From an uncultured Lachnospiraceae bacterium (GTDB lineage: Bacteria > Bacillota > Clostridia > Lachnospirales > Lachnospiraceae), in NCBI GenBank assembly GCA_902788555.1, contig CADAKQ010000001.1:124001-188000 (forward strand): a stretch of DNA of 64,000 bases, read 5' to 3'. Positions within the stretch are counted from its first letter, which is position 1. Each line of letters opens with the position of its first letter. This document shows positions 46,501-55,500 of the stretch, piece after piece. The translations under genes were made by a program, and so were the position numbers. The notes below the pieces were generated by a model that saw only the letters and a program-made list of their open reading frames with translations, did not search any database and had not been told where the DNA came from.

Positions 46501-47894
46501 AGATTTTTGAAGTATATGGTGCTACTGACAATAAGAAGGGAAGCGGCAATAAGACTAACGGTATTGGACTTGCTATAGCCAAGGGCTATTCCAAGCTGAT
46601 AGATGGTGATATATCTGTAGAAAGTGTTTATGGTGGAGGCTCTAATTTTACACTTTCACTTAATCAGAAAATCGCTGATGACATGGTTGCCGAGCGCGGA
46701 AGAGAAAGAATAGATGATATAGTCTCTCAGGAGATTGCAGATAAAATGTGGCTGCCTTCGGTTAAGGCACTTGTTGTGGATGATGAAGCCGTAAGCCGCG
46801 AGGTTTCGGTTAAAACACTTGAGGGCTTTGAAATGAGTGTTGATACGGCTGACACGGGCATGACAGCAATTGATATGGTTATGAACAATGATTATGATGT
46901 TGTTTTTATGGATCTTGTTATGCCTATTATGAATGGTACGGATGCAATGAAGGAAATCCGCAGTCTGGATGGCGAAAAATACCTTTTACTTCCTATATTT
47001 GCATTGGATTATAATACCATATCAGACAACAGCGATGTTTTAATGGAAGACGGTTTCTCGGGTATAATTTTAAAGCCTATGGATGTAAGAAGAGTGGCAG
47101 CAATACTTATGGATTGCCTTCCTGAGGATAAAATAAAGGAAAAATCAAGTAATGTAAACGAATATATAAGTAATTCCAAGTATTATGAGGGATTAAGTAA
47201 GCTTGAATCAGAGATAAATATTAGAAAGGCTATTGAAAAAATAGGTGGAAGTATAGATGTATTTAATAAGATACTGAGATCCTTTTATAAGAAAAACAGT
47301 AACCTGAAGGACATAATAGAAGCACATGGTGTAAATGATACCAGATGGTTAAAGCAAAGAATCCACACATTGAAGGCATCAAGCTATAATGTCGGAGCAT
47401 ATGCATTTTCACAGGAAGCAGCAAGAATAGAGGCAGCAGTTAATTCTAATAATAAAATTTATATGCATAATAATTACGAAAAGCTGATTGTACATCTTGA
47501 TGAGCTTATGAAAGAAATCGGTGAATATTTTGAATATGTTGATAATTTAAATGAAGGTGAAACCGTTGAAGGTATTGAGTATAGGAAAATAACAGATAAA
47601 GACATGCAGCTTTCCAAGGAAAATGTATACTCAGATGACGAGCAGACTAAGGAAGATAAATATTCGGAAGAAACAAATACTGAAGGAATTAATCTTCTCC
47701 TTCTTGAAGAGATTAGAACGGCTGTCGTTAATGAAAAATATGATTTAATCAAAGACAAGGCCGGTAAGCTTAATCAGTACACCTATGAAGGTGAGGATAA
47801 TGATTTTATGCTCGTTCTTAACGAAAGCATAGAGAAAAAGGATTATGATAAGATTAAAGAATTGATTACAACCTATATTGATTTAAATTCTTAA
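43536..47894 (+). CDS. Giant hybrid sensor: propellers, Y_Y_Y, kinase core with altered H-box, receiver, HPt
   Basis: 1452 residues. Signal/membrane segment at about 15-35; about 13 Reg_prop beta-propeller blades (for example GYIWVGTDGGLYRY, GRVWIGTDNYGLF) to residue 650; Y_Y_Y domain about 660-745; membrane segment about 768-788; HisKA-like helix; ATPase domain with IFVDNAIKYTKEGS, DTGIGIQDE and NGIGLAIAKGYSKL; receiver with Asp1126 in VVFMDLVMP; C-terminal HPt with His1277 in RIHTLKASS. The H-box reads MSNEIKTP: Asn827 replaces the phospho-histidine. Kinase autophosphorylation is therefore doubtful, while receiver and HPt sites are intact. The start could also be ATG 43548. Confidence 0.92.
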   Translation: MVRYMKNKTRQLKRKIQAFLMVCLFLVSIAYVSFDSYARDTFLSSFTQTIFNQSNGIGNNEVNCLLQSSSGYIWVGTDGGLYRYNGSGFVAINLWNTESADVYSINCLIQDSKGRVWIGTDNYGLFYFKDGEYKHLENEYYDGLKAINDICETESGRIFVTTPKGIYEAKEETDGTVFLSALSMDETEGVEFGDVEVIGDRIYAISGKSEIYIFENEEILERINTQEISAGDDLRCLSIINQKVYAGTSGRSIISLDGVEGYEIIDTDVYGINQIMCDNSGLIWVCADNGIGFIASDGSFIRLSECIIDSYLSDIIEDYEGNYWISSARMGVLMLSKSKFVDFNMFTGMPETMVNAVYVYKNNRYICTDDGLIIYNVNGERVNNELTDALDGISVKNIIADSEGNLWISTYRKYGLMKYTFGMETFEESVNNITRGSGLPSNSVNSCVELDNGNIAVATTEGIAVVNKDCEVIHKFDKKDGLSDDEVLCICQGYNGYIYAGTDGGSLYIFRRNIGEIVDTFNSDNGLNAGMITSIEPGEKGLWIGTDNGLGFYNDTYRTITNIEYSNNIYDIIINDEFVWLISSMGVLRTTEEELLGSNGISGRYLDADDGLGKTINTYSNSFIDRNGILYICCNTGICSLDTKNISYNQIPPKIRVTAVDVDGKKYEFDDFANGLEVASDVSRITIDFAVFSYRNRGDIQVEYMLEGFDSEPILLSGRDTMQAVYTNLEGGIYTFRINAYNGDNTPCENEISFIIEKENSFTENPVSRIIIVSVVLIVLLLITIGILGMRKSIKNKNKELEELSKEHEEVIKTSTAKNDYLANMSNEIKTPVNAMISKADELIKLMDAEDAYKENVQDIYDIGNGILEKVDDIILLAKIEAGRIECVNAPYSVSTIIYELSEYAKESIDSENIRLFVELGDNITDNLIGDGDKVESILKIFVDNAIKYTKEGSITISVDAYEFSDKEVNMSYTISDTGIGIQDERLSEIFEVYGATDNKKGSGNKTNGIGLAIAKGYSKLIDGDISVESVYGGGSNFTLSLNQKIADDMVAERGRERIDDIVSQEIADKMWLPSVKALVVDDEAVSREVSVKTLEGFEMSVDTADTGMTAIDMVMNNDYDVVFMDLVMPIMNGTDAMKEIRSLDGEKYLLLPIFALDYNTISDNSDVLMEDGFSGIILKPMDVRRVAAILMDCLPEDKIKEKSSNVNEYISNSKYYEGLSKLESEINIRKAIEKIGGSIDVFNKILRSFYKKNSNLKDIIEAHGVNDTRWLKQRIHTLKASSYNVGAYAFSQEAARIEAAVNSNNKIYMHNNYEKLIVHLDELMKEIGEYFEYVDNLNEGETVEGIEYRKITDKDMQLSKENVYSDDEQTKEDKYSEETNTEGINLLLLEEIRTAVVNEKYDLIKDKAGKLNQYTYEGEDNDFMLVLNESIEKKDYDKIKELITTYIDLNS

Positions 47895-47932
47895 TTATTA
47901 TTGTTTTATGTAGCAAAAAATTATTTTTTTAG

Positions 47933-47961
47933 TTGACACGAGCAAAACATTATGTTAATAT
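47933..47961 (+). promoter_or_regulatory. Promoter of tRNA-Gly
   Basis: Perfect TTGACA (47933-47938), 17-base spacer, TAATAT (47956-47961). Confidence 0.68.
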
Positions 47962-47992
47962 ATGTCTTGTCGTGATGACACGGCAAGCAAAT

Positions 47993-48064
<72 letters not shown>

Positions 48065-48067
48065 CTT

Positions 48068-48109
48068 ATAAAAAATAGGGAATACCGAATGGTATTCCCT
48101 ATTTTTTAT
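48068..48109 (+). terminator. Terminator of tRNA-Gly
   Basis: 19-bp perfect stem (48068-48086 with 48091-48109), loop GAAT, with A- and T-runs within the stem. A further small hairpin GAGACCC/GGGTCTC follows at 48110-48126. Confidence 0.88.
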
Positions 48110-48129
48110 GAGACCCTACGGGTCTCAAA

Positions 48130-48204
48130 GGTTCGATCTGTCTCGTCTGTCGACTCGGTCCTCGCTAAACGCTTGCCACCGGACACCCTGCGCCGTCTCG
48201 CGCT
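48130..48204 (+). repeat. Repeated fragments of the tRNA-Gly 3' end
   Basis: GGTTCGATCTGTCTCG at 48130-48145 resembles the T-arm to acceptor region of the tRNA with a small deletion, and CCGTCTCGCGCT at 48193-48204 exactly repeats the last 12 bases of the tRNA (48053-48064). Such 3'-end duplicates are what integrase-mediated insertion leaves behind; no integrase is present. Confidence 0.55.
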
Positions 48205-48206
48205 TT

Positions 48207-49145
48207 TTATATGTCTGTAAACAAATTAAGTGTATTTTTGTTGTATGTAAGGTTACCGTATAAAAAATCGGTTGTAGTATCATTTTTGTTGTTGTCTGAA
48301 CTTCCGATGCTTGCAATTATATCAAGCATATGATCATAGAAATCCATTAATATCTCATATTGTGAATAGGAAAGTAAATTATTTAAGGTGTTACCGGTCC
48401 TATAATCAAATATGTTGGTTGTAGCTGTTTCGCCTGTTTTCTTCAAGGCCTCTGTAACCGTATTGTTAAGTGATGTATTGTTATAAGGATTAGCGGTTCG
48501 GCTGACAGTGCTTTCTTCTTTTTTTTCTGATTCTGTATTACTTATCGCAGTGCTTTCAGTTTGTTTTGTAGAAATAGCATTATTACTTTTAGTGTATGTT
48601 ACAGCAGGCACTTCATTTGAAACTCCCGTGCCTAATGCATCATATACCTTGGATATATAGTGATTTACACTATCATATGGAGGAACACCGCCATATTTTT
48701 TTACTGCTCCGGCACCTGCGTTGTAGGCGGCAAGCATGAGAGTTATATCTCCGTCGTATAAATCTGAAAGCCCGTTTAAGAGCTTGGCGGCTCCCATAAT
48801 ATTTTGGTATGGATCATAAGCATCCGTAACTCCGAGTGAAGCAGCAGTCTCGGGCATAAGCTGCATTATACCCATAGCACCTGAAGAGGAGGTGTCATAT
48901 GGATTAAAACGTGACTCAACATATCCTACAGCCTTTAATAAGTCCTCTGATATGCCGTATGTTTCTGAGGCTTCCTTAAATATTGCATTTAAATCATAAG
49001 TCTTTCCTTCGTTATTCAGCTTTTCTGTTTCCTGTGAAAGCAAAACGTCAAAGGAATTATTGCTTACCGGTTCTGCCTGTTTTGTATTTACGGCATTTGT
49101 CGTTATACTGTCATTGACGTAGCCGATTCCTTCTATAAAAAGCAT
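48207..49145 (-). CDS. Lytic transglycosylase (SLT domain), no visible signal peptide
   Basis: 312 residues. Soluble lytic transglycosylase domain at about 55-165: catalytic Glu in KAVGYVESRFNP, then SSSGAMGIMQLMPETA and LMLAAYNAGAGAVKKYGG. Cuts peptidoglycan glycan strands to anhydro-muropeptides. The N-terminus (MLFIEGIGYVNDS) lacks a signal peptide and the following 40 residues are hydrophilic, so export may use another route (flagellar-type secretion is one possibility). The C-terminal 140 residues are Ser/Thr/Asn-rich and not recognised. AAGGAG lies 8 bases before the ATG. Confidence 0.88.
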   Translation of the reverse strand: MLFIEGIGYVNDSITTNAVNTKQAEPVSNNSFDVLLSQETEKLNNEGKTYDLNAIFKEASETYGISEDLLKAVGYVESRFNPYDTSSSGAMGIMQLMPETAASLGVTDAYDPYQNIMGAAKLLNGLSDLYDGDITLMLAAYNAGAGAVKKYGGVPPYDSVNHYISKVYDALGTGVSNEVPAVTYTKSNNAISTKQTESTAISNTESEKKEESTVSRTANPYNNTSLNNTVTEALKKTGETATTNIFDYRTGNTLNNLLSYSQYEILMDFYDHMLDIIASIGSSDNNKNDTTTDFLYGNLTYNKNTLNLFTDI

Positions 49146-49257
49146 AGCATTGCTCCTTTATCTGTCTGTGTAATTCCATCTGTTGCTATTATAACAGATA
49201 TATCGACATTTACCAATAAATAAGTAACTAAAATCATAAGTTTGGATAATATTACTA

Positions 49258-49286
49258 TTGTTAGCTTTGACTAACTGTGCTATAAT
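49258..49286 (+). promoter_or_regulatory. Predicted promoter of ABC exporter operon
   Basis: TTGTTA (49258-49263), 17-base spacer, perfect TATAAT (49281-49286), 95 bases before the start codon. Confidence 0.5.
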
Positions 49287-49380
49287 TCGAGCGAATAACA
49301 GCTTAATTTTATTTTACGGTTAAATATTCAATCGTAAAAATACTTATAAAATGTTTCAATTATCGTTGGAGGATAAAAAG

Positions 49381-50088
49381 ATGGCTAAAGGATTTATAGA
49401 ATTTAAGGATGTTGTAAAAAAATACGGTAAAGGGGAAGCGGAGCAGATTGCAGCAAAGGACGTTAGCTTTACAATTGATAAAGGTGAGTTTGTAGTGGTT
49501 CTCGGACCTTCCGGTGCAGGTAAGTCAACTATACTTAATATACTTGGAGGTATGGACAGTCCGACCACCGGTGAGGTTTATGTAGACGGAGTTGATATCT
49601 CAAAGCTAAGCAGAAAGGAGCTTTCAAAGTACCGTGCTGATTCGGTGGGCTTTATCTTTCAGTTTTACAATCTTATACCAAGTCTTACGGCAAAGGAAAA
49701 TGTTGCACTTACGAAGAGCATAGTTAAGGATGCTCTTGATCCGGTAAAAATGCTTGAAGAGGTTGGACTTTCTGAGCATGTCAATAAATTTCCTTCTCAG
49801 ATGTCGGGTGGTGAGCAGCAAAGAGTATCAATCGCAAGAGCCCTTTCCAAGAACCCTAAGCTTATTCTCGGAGATGAACCTACCGGTGCACTTGATTCGG
49901 AAACGGGTGTTATGGTGCTTGATTTGATTCAGCGTATGGCACACGAAAAGGGTAATACCGTTATATTGGTTACACACAACGCTGATATAGCCCAGTGTGC
50001 GGATAAGGTTATTCGTATGAGAAGCGGAAAGATAAGAGAGATTAGGATTAACGAAAATCCTGTTCCCGTTAAGGAGGTTGAGTGGTAA
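49381..50088 (+). CDS. ABC transporter ATP-binding protein, MacB/LolD type
   Basis: 235 residues. Walker [18 protein letters not shown]-loop [15 protein letters not shown], signature [15 protein letters not shown], Walker [18 protein letters not shown]-loop VTHNADIA. This is the ATPase class that drives FtsX-type permeases in mechanotransmission exporters. GGAGGA is 8 bases before ATG 49381; an ATG ten codons earlier lies before this site. The stop overlaps the start of the permease gene by one base. Confidence 0.95.
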   Translation: MAKGFIEFKDVVKKYGKGEAEQIAAKDVSFTIDKGEFVVVLGPSGAGKSTILNILGGMDSPTTGEVYVDGVDISKLSRKELSKYRADSVGFIFQFYNLIPSLTAKENVALTKSIVKDALDPVKMLEEVGLSEHVNKFPSQMSGGEQQRVSIARALSKNPKLILGDEPTGALDSETGVMVLDLIQRMAHEKGNTVILVTHNADIAQCADKVIRMRSGKIREIRINENPVPVKEVEW

Positions 50089-52391
50089 TGCTTGTAAAAA
50101 AGATGCTTCGCGATATTACTAAAAATATCGGTCAATTCATATCCGTGCTTCTTCTTTCGGCATTGGCGCTTGTTACTTTTTCGGCATTTAAAAGCGAAGC
50201 CTCAGGCGGACTTAGAAGGATGGATAATTTATCTGATAAATATAATCGTGCAGACGGATGGATATACGGAGAGGGCTTTACAAAGGAAGACCTTGATGCG
50301 GTTAAGAACCTTCCAAAGGTTAAGGATGCACAGCTAAGAACCATGCTTTCCGGTGAAACTATTGAGTTTGAACAGGCTCAGGTTATTCTTTATCTTGAGG
50401 ATGAAAATGTGGTATCGCTTCCTTACCTTGTAGAAGGAGAGGAGTTTAATCCCGCAGACAAGGAAAGTGTTTGGATAAACAAGCAGTTTGCAAAGGAGTG
50501 GGATATAGAGCTTGGAGATACCATATCGGTAAATGTAATGGGAGTAAAGATAGATAAAAAGGTTGCAGGGTTTATTTATTCACTTGAGCACATCTACATA
50601 AAGGCCGATAAGGATATGGATACAGACTTTAAAAATATAGTTTATATGTATATGTCTTCCAAGGCGATTGATGAGTTAGCGGATATGAAGCCTACACAGC
50701 TTATATTTACAACCGATGAAAAATCTGTTAAGAAGCTTGAGGAAGATATATCAAAGGCTCTTAACGGTAATTATTCAGTGCTTGTCGATGCCGATTCTAT
50801 ATCCGGAATTAAAAATTATGTGAGTGAAATGGAACAGCATAATGCCTTTTCGTATGTATTTGCCGGTATATTTGTCGTTGTAAGCATATTTATCATCATG
50901 ACAACCATGAGAAGAATTATAGAAGCTCAAAGAACCCAGATAGGTACTATGAGTGCGCTTGGAGTGAAGCCTTGGAAGATAGCATTTCACTATGCATCAT
51001 ATAGCTTTGTTCCGTCACTTGTCGGTTCGTTTGTTGGTATATATCTTGGAATGTTTGCCATACGAAAGCTTATGTATATACTTACAAATTATTATACGCT
51101 CCCGGGTTGGAAACCGGAATTTTTGCCGGAATTTTATTTGTGTGCACTTGTTGTTGTGATAGCATGTATGCTTTCATCTTACTTTAGCTGCAAGAGACTT
51201 CTTCGTATAGAGCCTGCAGCTGCTTTAAGACCTGCACCTCCAAAGGCCGGCAAGAATACTATATTTGAAAAGCTTCCTTTTTGGAGTAAGCTTAGCTTTA
51301 CGAGCACCTATAATTTGAGAGATATTTCGCGTTCAAAGCTCAGAACTGCCATGTGTCTTATCGGGCTTTTCTTTGGAACGGCTTTTGCACTTTCGGCATT
51401 CTTTTGTTCAACTACAATGGATAAGATGAAGGATTGGAGCATGGACAAGGTATCAGCGTATAATTATCAGATAGCTTTTCAGGGAAATGTTGATATAGAT
51501 ACAGCGGATAAACTTGCAGATGAATATAATGGTGAGCTTATAATGGGAGCTCAGATTGAGATTGCAAAGACTAAGAATCAAGCTTCAGATAAAAGAGATG
51601 CATGTAATCTTGTGGTTACTGAGGGAAAAGGCTTATATGGACTGACTGATGTCGATATAAATGAAGTAAGTATAAAGCCGGGCACGGTTGCCCTTACAAG
51701 AAAACTTGCTAAGAAGTATGGATTAGAAGTGGGTGATACGGTTTATTGGCATGTTTACGGGGAAAATACATGGTATGAATCCGAGATTGGACTTATAAAC
51801 AGGAACTTTAATACACAGGGTATTACAATTTTAAGAGCAGATTTTGAAAAGCTTGAAAATGTAACCTATAAACCTGCTCAGCTTATTACAAATGATGACG
51901 TAGATAAAAATAAGCTTCTTGATAATGAATTTATAACCTCTGTTTATTCTAAGGAGGAGATGATTGAAAATTTTGATAAGGCATGGGAAGCTATGGACGC
52001 ACTCACTGCCGTATTTGCCATATTTGCCGTGATGTTTATCGTGATAGTTCTTTACAATGCCGGAAATCTTTCTTTCAATGAAAGAAAAAGAGAGCTGGCA
52101 ACCTTAAGAGTACTTGGACTTTCTGATAGCAGGATTGCCAATCTTCTTACCGTACAAAATTTATGGCTTACTATAGTTGGTATAGTAGTTGGTACACCTA
52201 TCGGAAAGGCGATGATAACTGCTATGATGGATACCAATGGTGAGCAGTATGATTATGCAATATTTACCAAGCCTATGGACTATATAAAGTCATACCTTCT
52301 TGTATTTATAACGTCTGTAGTTACAAGTCTTTTATTTACGGGAAGAATAAAGAAGCTTGATATGGTTAGCCAGTTAAAGGCAAATGAATAA
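50088..52391 (+). CDS. FtsX-like ABC permease, two FtsX domains
   Basis: 767 residues. N-terminal membrane segment, a MacB-type extracytoplasmic region (EGFTKEDLDAVKNLPKVKDA), FtsX core 1 at about 250-385 with three membrane segments, a further extracytoplasmic domain, and FtsX core 2 at about 645-760 (RKRELATLRVLGLSDSRIANLL). Forms an exporter or envelope-signalling machine with the upstream ATPase. ATG 50088 has AAGGAGG 10 bases upstream and overlaps the ATPase stop (TAATG). Substrate unknown; no adjacent regulator. Confidence 0.93.
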   Translation: MLVKKMLRDITKNIGQFISVLLLSALALVTFSAFKSEASGGLRRMDNLSDKYNRADGWIYGEGFTKEDLDAVKNLPKVKDAQLRTMLSGETIEFEQAQVILYLEDENVVSLPYLVEGEEFNPADKESVWINKQFAKEWDIELGDTISVNVMGVKIDKKVAGFIYSLEHIYIKADKDMDTDFKNIVYMYMSSKAIDELADMKPTQLIFTTDEKSVKKLEEDISKALNGNYSVLVDADSISGIKNYVSEMEQHNAFSYVFAGIFVVVSIFIIMTTMRRIIEAQRTQIGTMSALGVKPWKIAFHYASYSFVPSLVGSFVGIYLGMFAIRKLMYILTNYYTLPGWKPEFLPEFYLCALVVVIACMLSSYFSCKRLLRIEPAAALRPAPPKAGKNTIFEKLPFWSKLSFTSTYNLRDISRSKLRTAMCLIGLFFGTAFALSAFFCSTTMDKMKDWSMDKVSAYNYQIAFQGNVDIDTADKLADEYNGELIMGAQIEIAKTKNQASDKRDACNLVVTEGKGLYGLTDVDINEVSIKPGTVALTRKLAKKYGLEVGDTVYWHVYGENTWYESEIGLINRNFNTQGITILRADFEKLENVTYKPAQLITNDDVDKNKLLDNEFITSVYSKEEMIENFDKAWEAMDALTAVFAIFAVMFIVIVLYNAGNLSFNERKRELATLRVLGLSDSRIANLLTVQNLWLTIVGIVVGTPIGKAMITAMMDTNGEQYDYAIFTKPMDYIKSYLLVFITSVVTSLLFTGRIKKLDMVSQLKANE

Positions 52392-52554
52392 AAATTTAAT
52401 TTACTTTTTTGCATGAACTTAGTATAATTCTTTCTTAATAAAGTGATATATAATACTTTACATTTTAACTGTCAGATGTTAAAATATATTTTGTAAAAGT
52501 AAATTGCACACAACTAATTCTGAATGTTGACATAGATAAGGAAAGGAAAAGTTC

Positions 52555-55500
52555 ATGCTTCAAATTAAAGGAATTAAGAAGGAATACAAAACAGGAGGGC
52601 GGGTTTCGCTTGCATTGAACGATGTAAGCCTCGCCCTTCGTGACAATGAATTTGTGGCGATACTTGGTCCGAGCGGTTCGGGTAAGACCACGCTTTTAAA
52701 TATAATCGGCGGTTTGGATAGATATAATAGCGGAGACCTTATTATTAATGGGATATCTACGAAAAAATATTCTGACAGAGATTGGGATTCCTACAGAAAT
52801 CATGCGGTGGGCTTTATATTTCAAAGCTATAATCTGATTCCGCATCAAAATGTACTTTCAAATGTTGAGCTTGCTCTTACCATATCAGGTGTTTCCAAAA
52901 AGGAACGAAGGAAAAGAGCCGAGGAGGCTCTTATTAAGGTCGGTCTTAAAGAACATATGCATAAGCTTCCGAGTCAGATGTCGGGCGGACAGATGCAGCG
53001 TGTGGCTATCGCAAGAGCTTTAGTAAATGACCCGGAGATTTTACTTGCCGACGAGCCTACAGGTGCTCTTGATTCTGAAACCAGTGTGCAGATTATGGAG
53101 CTTTTAAAAGAGGTTGCAAAGGACAGACTGGTCGTTATGGTAACTCATAATCCCGAGCTTGCCGAGCAGTATTCAAATCGTATTGTAAGGCTTAAGGATG
53201 GAATTATCACCTCAGATACGAATCCGGTAACCGATGAGGAACTAAAGGATGAGGGTGCGGTTCATAAGAATATGGGTAAAAGCTCTATGTCTTTTATTAC
53301 TGCATTGGCTCTTAGCTTTAATAATCTTAGAACCAAGCTTGCAAGAACAATACTTGTGGCTTTTGCTGGTTCAATCGGTATTATAGGAATTGCTCTTATT
53401 TTATCCCTTTCCAACGGCGTGGATGTATATATAAAGACGGTTGAAGAGGAAACCTTAAAGGAATATCCGTTACAGATAACCAGTCAAAGCTTTGATTTAT
53501 CGGTACTTGCACCTGAATATGCCGATGAGGATGAGGATGATAAAGCCAAAAAGAAAAGAGAGGAAACAGAGGTTAGGGAGTTCAGGATGGCATCAAGAGC
53601 CTTTTCCACTGTTACTTCAAATGATTTGGCAGCATTAAAAAAGTTTATAGACAGTCCTGAAAGCGGTATGGATGAGGTGACTCGTGCGGTAGAGTATTCC
53701 TATGGCGTGGCTCCTTTATTGTATCAGACAAACGGGGACAGTGTTCGTCAGGTTAATCCGGACAAGACATTTTCTGCATTGGGATTTGGAAATACCGGAA
53801 GCATGAGCAGTATCCTATCCTCCGTTAGCAGTACCAATGTTTTTTTCGAAATGCCAAAGGATACAGGGCTTTATGAAGGTCAGTATGATGTGATGGCAGG
53901 GCGTTGGCCGCAAAATTATAACGAGTGTGTAGTTGTTCTCACCTCAGGTGGAGCTCTTGCAGATGTAGCTGTCTATGCAATGGGACTTCGTGATGCTTCT
54001 GAGCTGGATGAAATTGTAGAATCATTTATGAGAGGAGAAAAAATTGAAACGGATACCGAAGAATACTCTTATAAATATACTGATCTTATCGGCATTACAT
54101 TTAAGCTTGTAATTCCGGGAGATTTATACGCATATGATGAAAATTTTGATATCTGGACAGATAAATCCGGTGACGATAAATATATGAAAGAGCTTTTGGA
54201 TAGCTGTGAGGATGTGACTGTAGTCGGTGTAGTAAGGCCGAAAGAGGATGCTGTTACTACCATGCTTCAGCTTGGTATCAATTATCCTTATACCTTATCT
54301 GAGCATGTTCAGAAGGAGGCAGAAAAAAGAAAAATTGTTCAGGCACAGCTTTCAGACCCTGATACGGATGTGTTTACCGGATTGAAGTTCGGTGAAGATG
54401 AAAATAGGGACGAGCTTGGTGTTGAGGATATGTTCACTATAGATGAGGATAAAATGCAGGAGGCATTTAAGATTGATGAAAGCGCGCTTGCTTTTGATTA
54501 TTCCGGTATCGATTTGGATGCTTCCGATATATCAATAGTGGTAAATCCTGAAGATTTCAGCATGGATTTTCCTGAGCTTTCCGAGGCTGAGATAGCAGAT
54601 ATGATAAGTGGCGTTAAATTTAATATGTCCGAAGAGGCGCAGCGTGAGATGTTTAACCAAATTATTGCAGGTTATCTGGTATACGCCGCAAATGATCCTT
54701 CAACGAACTATGCCAATATGCAGTCTGCAATAGGTGATTATCTGAATACCGAAAGCGCAAGAAAAGTAATTACGGATAATGTGAGAGAGATAATAGAGAC
54801 CTCAGGACAGCAAATTATAAGCACGGAGGAATTGGCATCTCTTGGAAGCAGTCTTTTGTCAGGGTATTCCGGCTGGGCTGTTTCAAATGGTTATATTACA
54901 CCGGAGGATATGCAGTCGCATATCGGTGAATATCTGGCTACAGAGGAAGCGCAAGGTATCATTAATCAGGCTGAAAACAGTATGATTAATAATCTGATGT
55001 TAATTTCCGTATCTGATGAACAGATAAATAAGCTGATGACAGAGCTTTATGCCGGTTACATCACATATGCCGCACAAAATAATATGCCGGATCCTACAAA
55101 GCTTTTGCCTTCCTTTTCCGATTATTTGTCAACGCCTGAGGCTTCGGCAATTATTATGGATGGTGTATCAAAAAGTCTGGATACCTCTGAGCTTGAAAAT
55201 CGTATGACACAGACTATGGGAAATTATTCTAAAGAGATTTCCGAGCAGCTTGCTAAGGGCATGGAAAACATGATGCAAAGTGCTATGGAGGCACTTGGCA
55301 GCCGTATAAAAACCGGTATGGAAAATGCTATGGGAAATATGGGGGAAAGTCTGGAAAACGCATTCTCCTTTGACGAGAAAGCATTTGCAGAGGCGATTAC
55401 ATTAAATATGTCTGAGCAGGAGATGAGCGAGCTTTTTACGACTTTACTCAGTGATGAGCACTCCACCTATGAAGGCAATTTAAGAAAGCTTTCCTATATA

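Noticed and set aside
49267..49286. TTGACT close to TATAAT upstream of the ABC operon
   Set aside because: Spacing is 8 bases, too short; TTGTTA at 49258 with 17 bases is the better -35.
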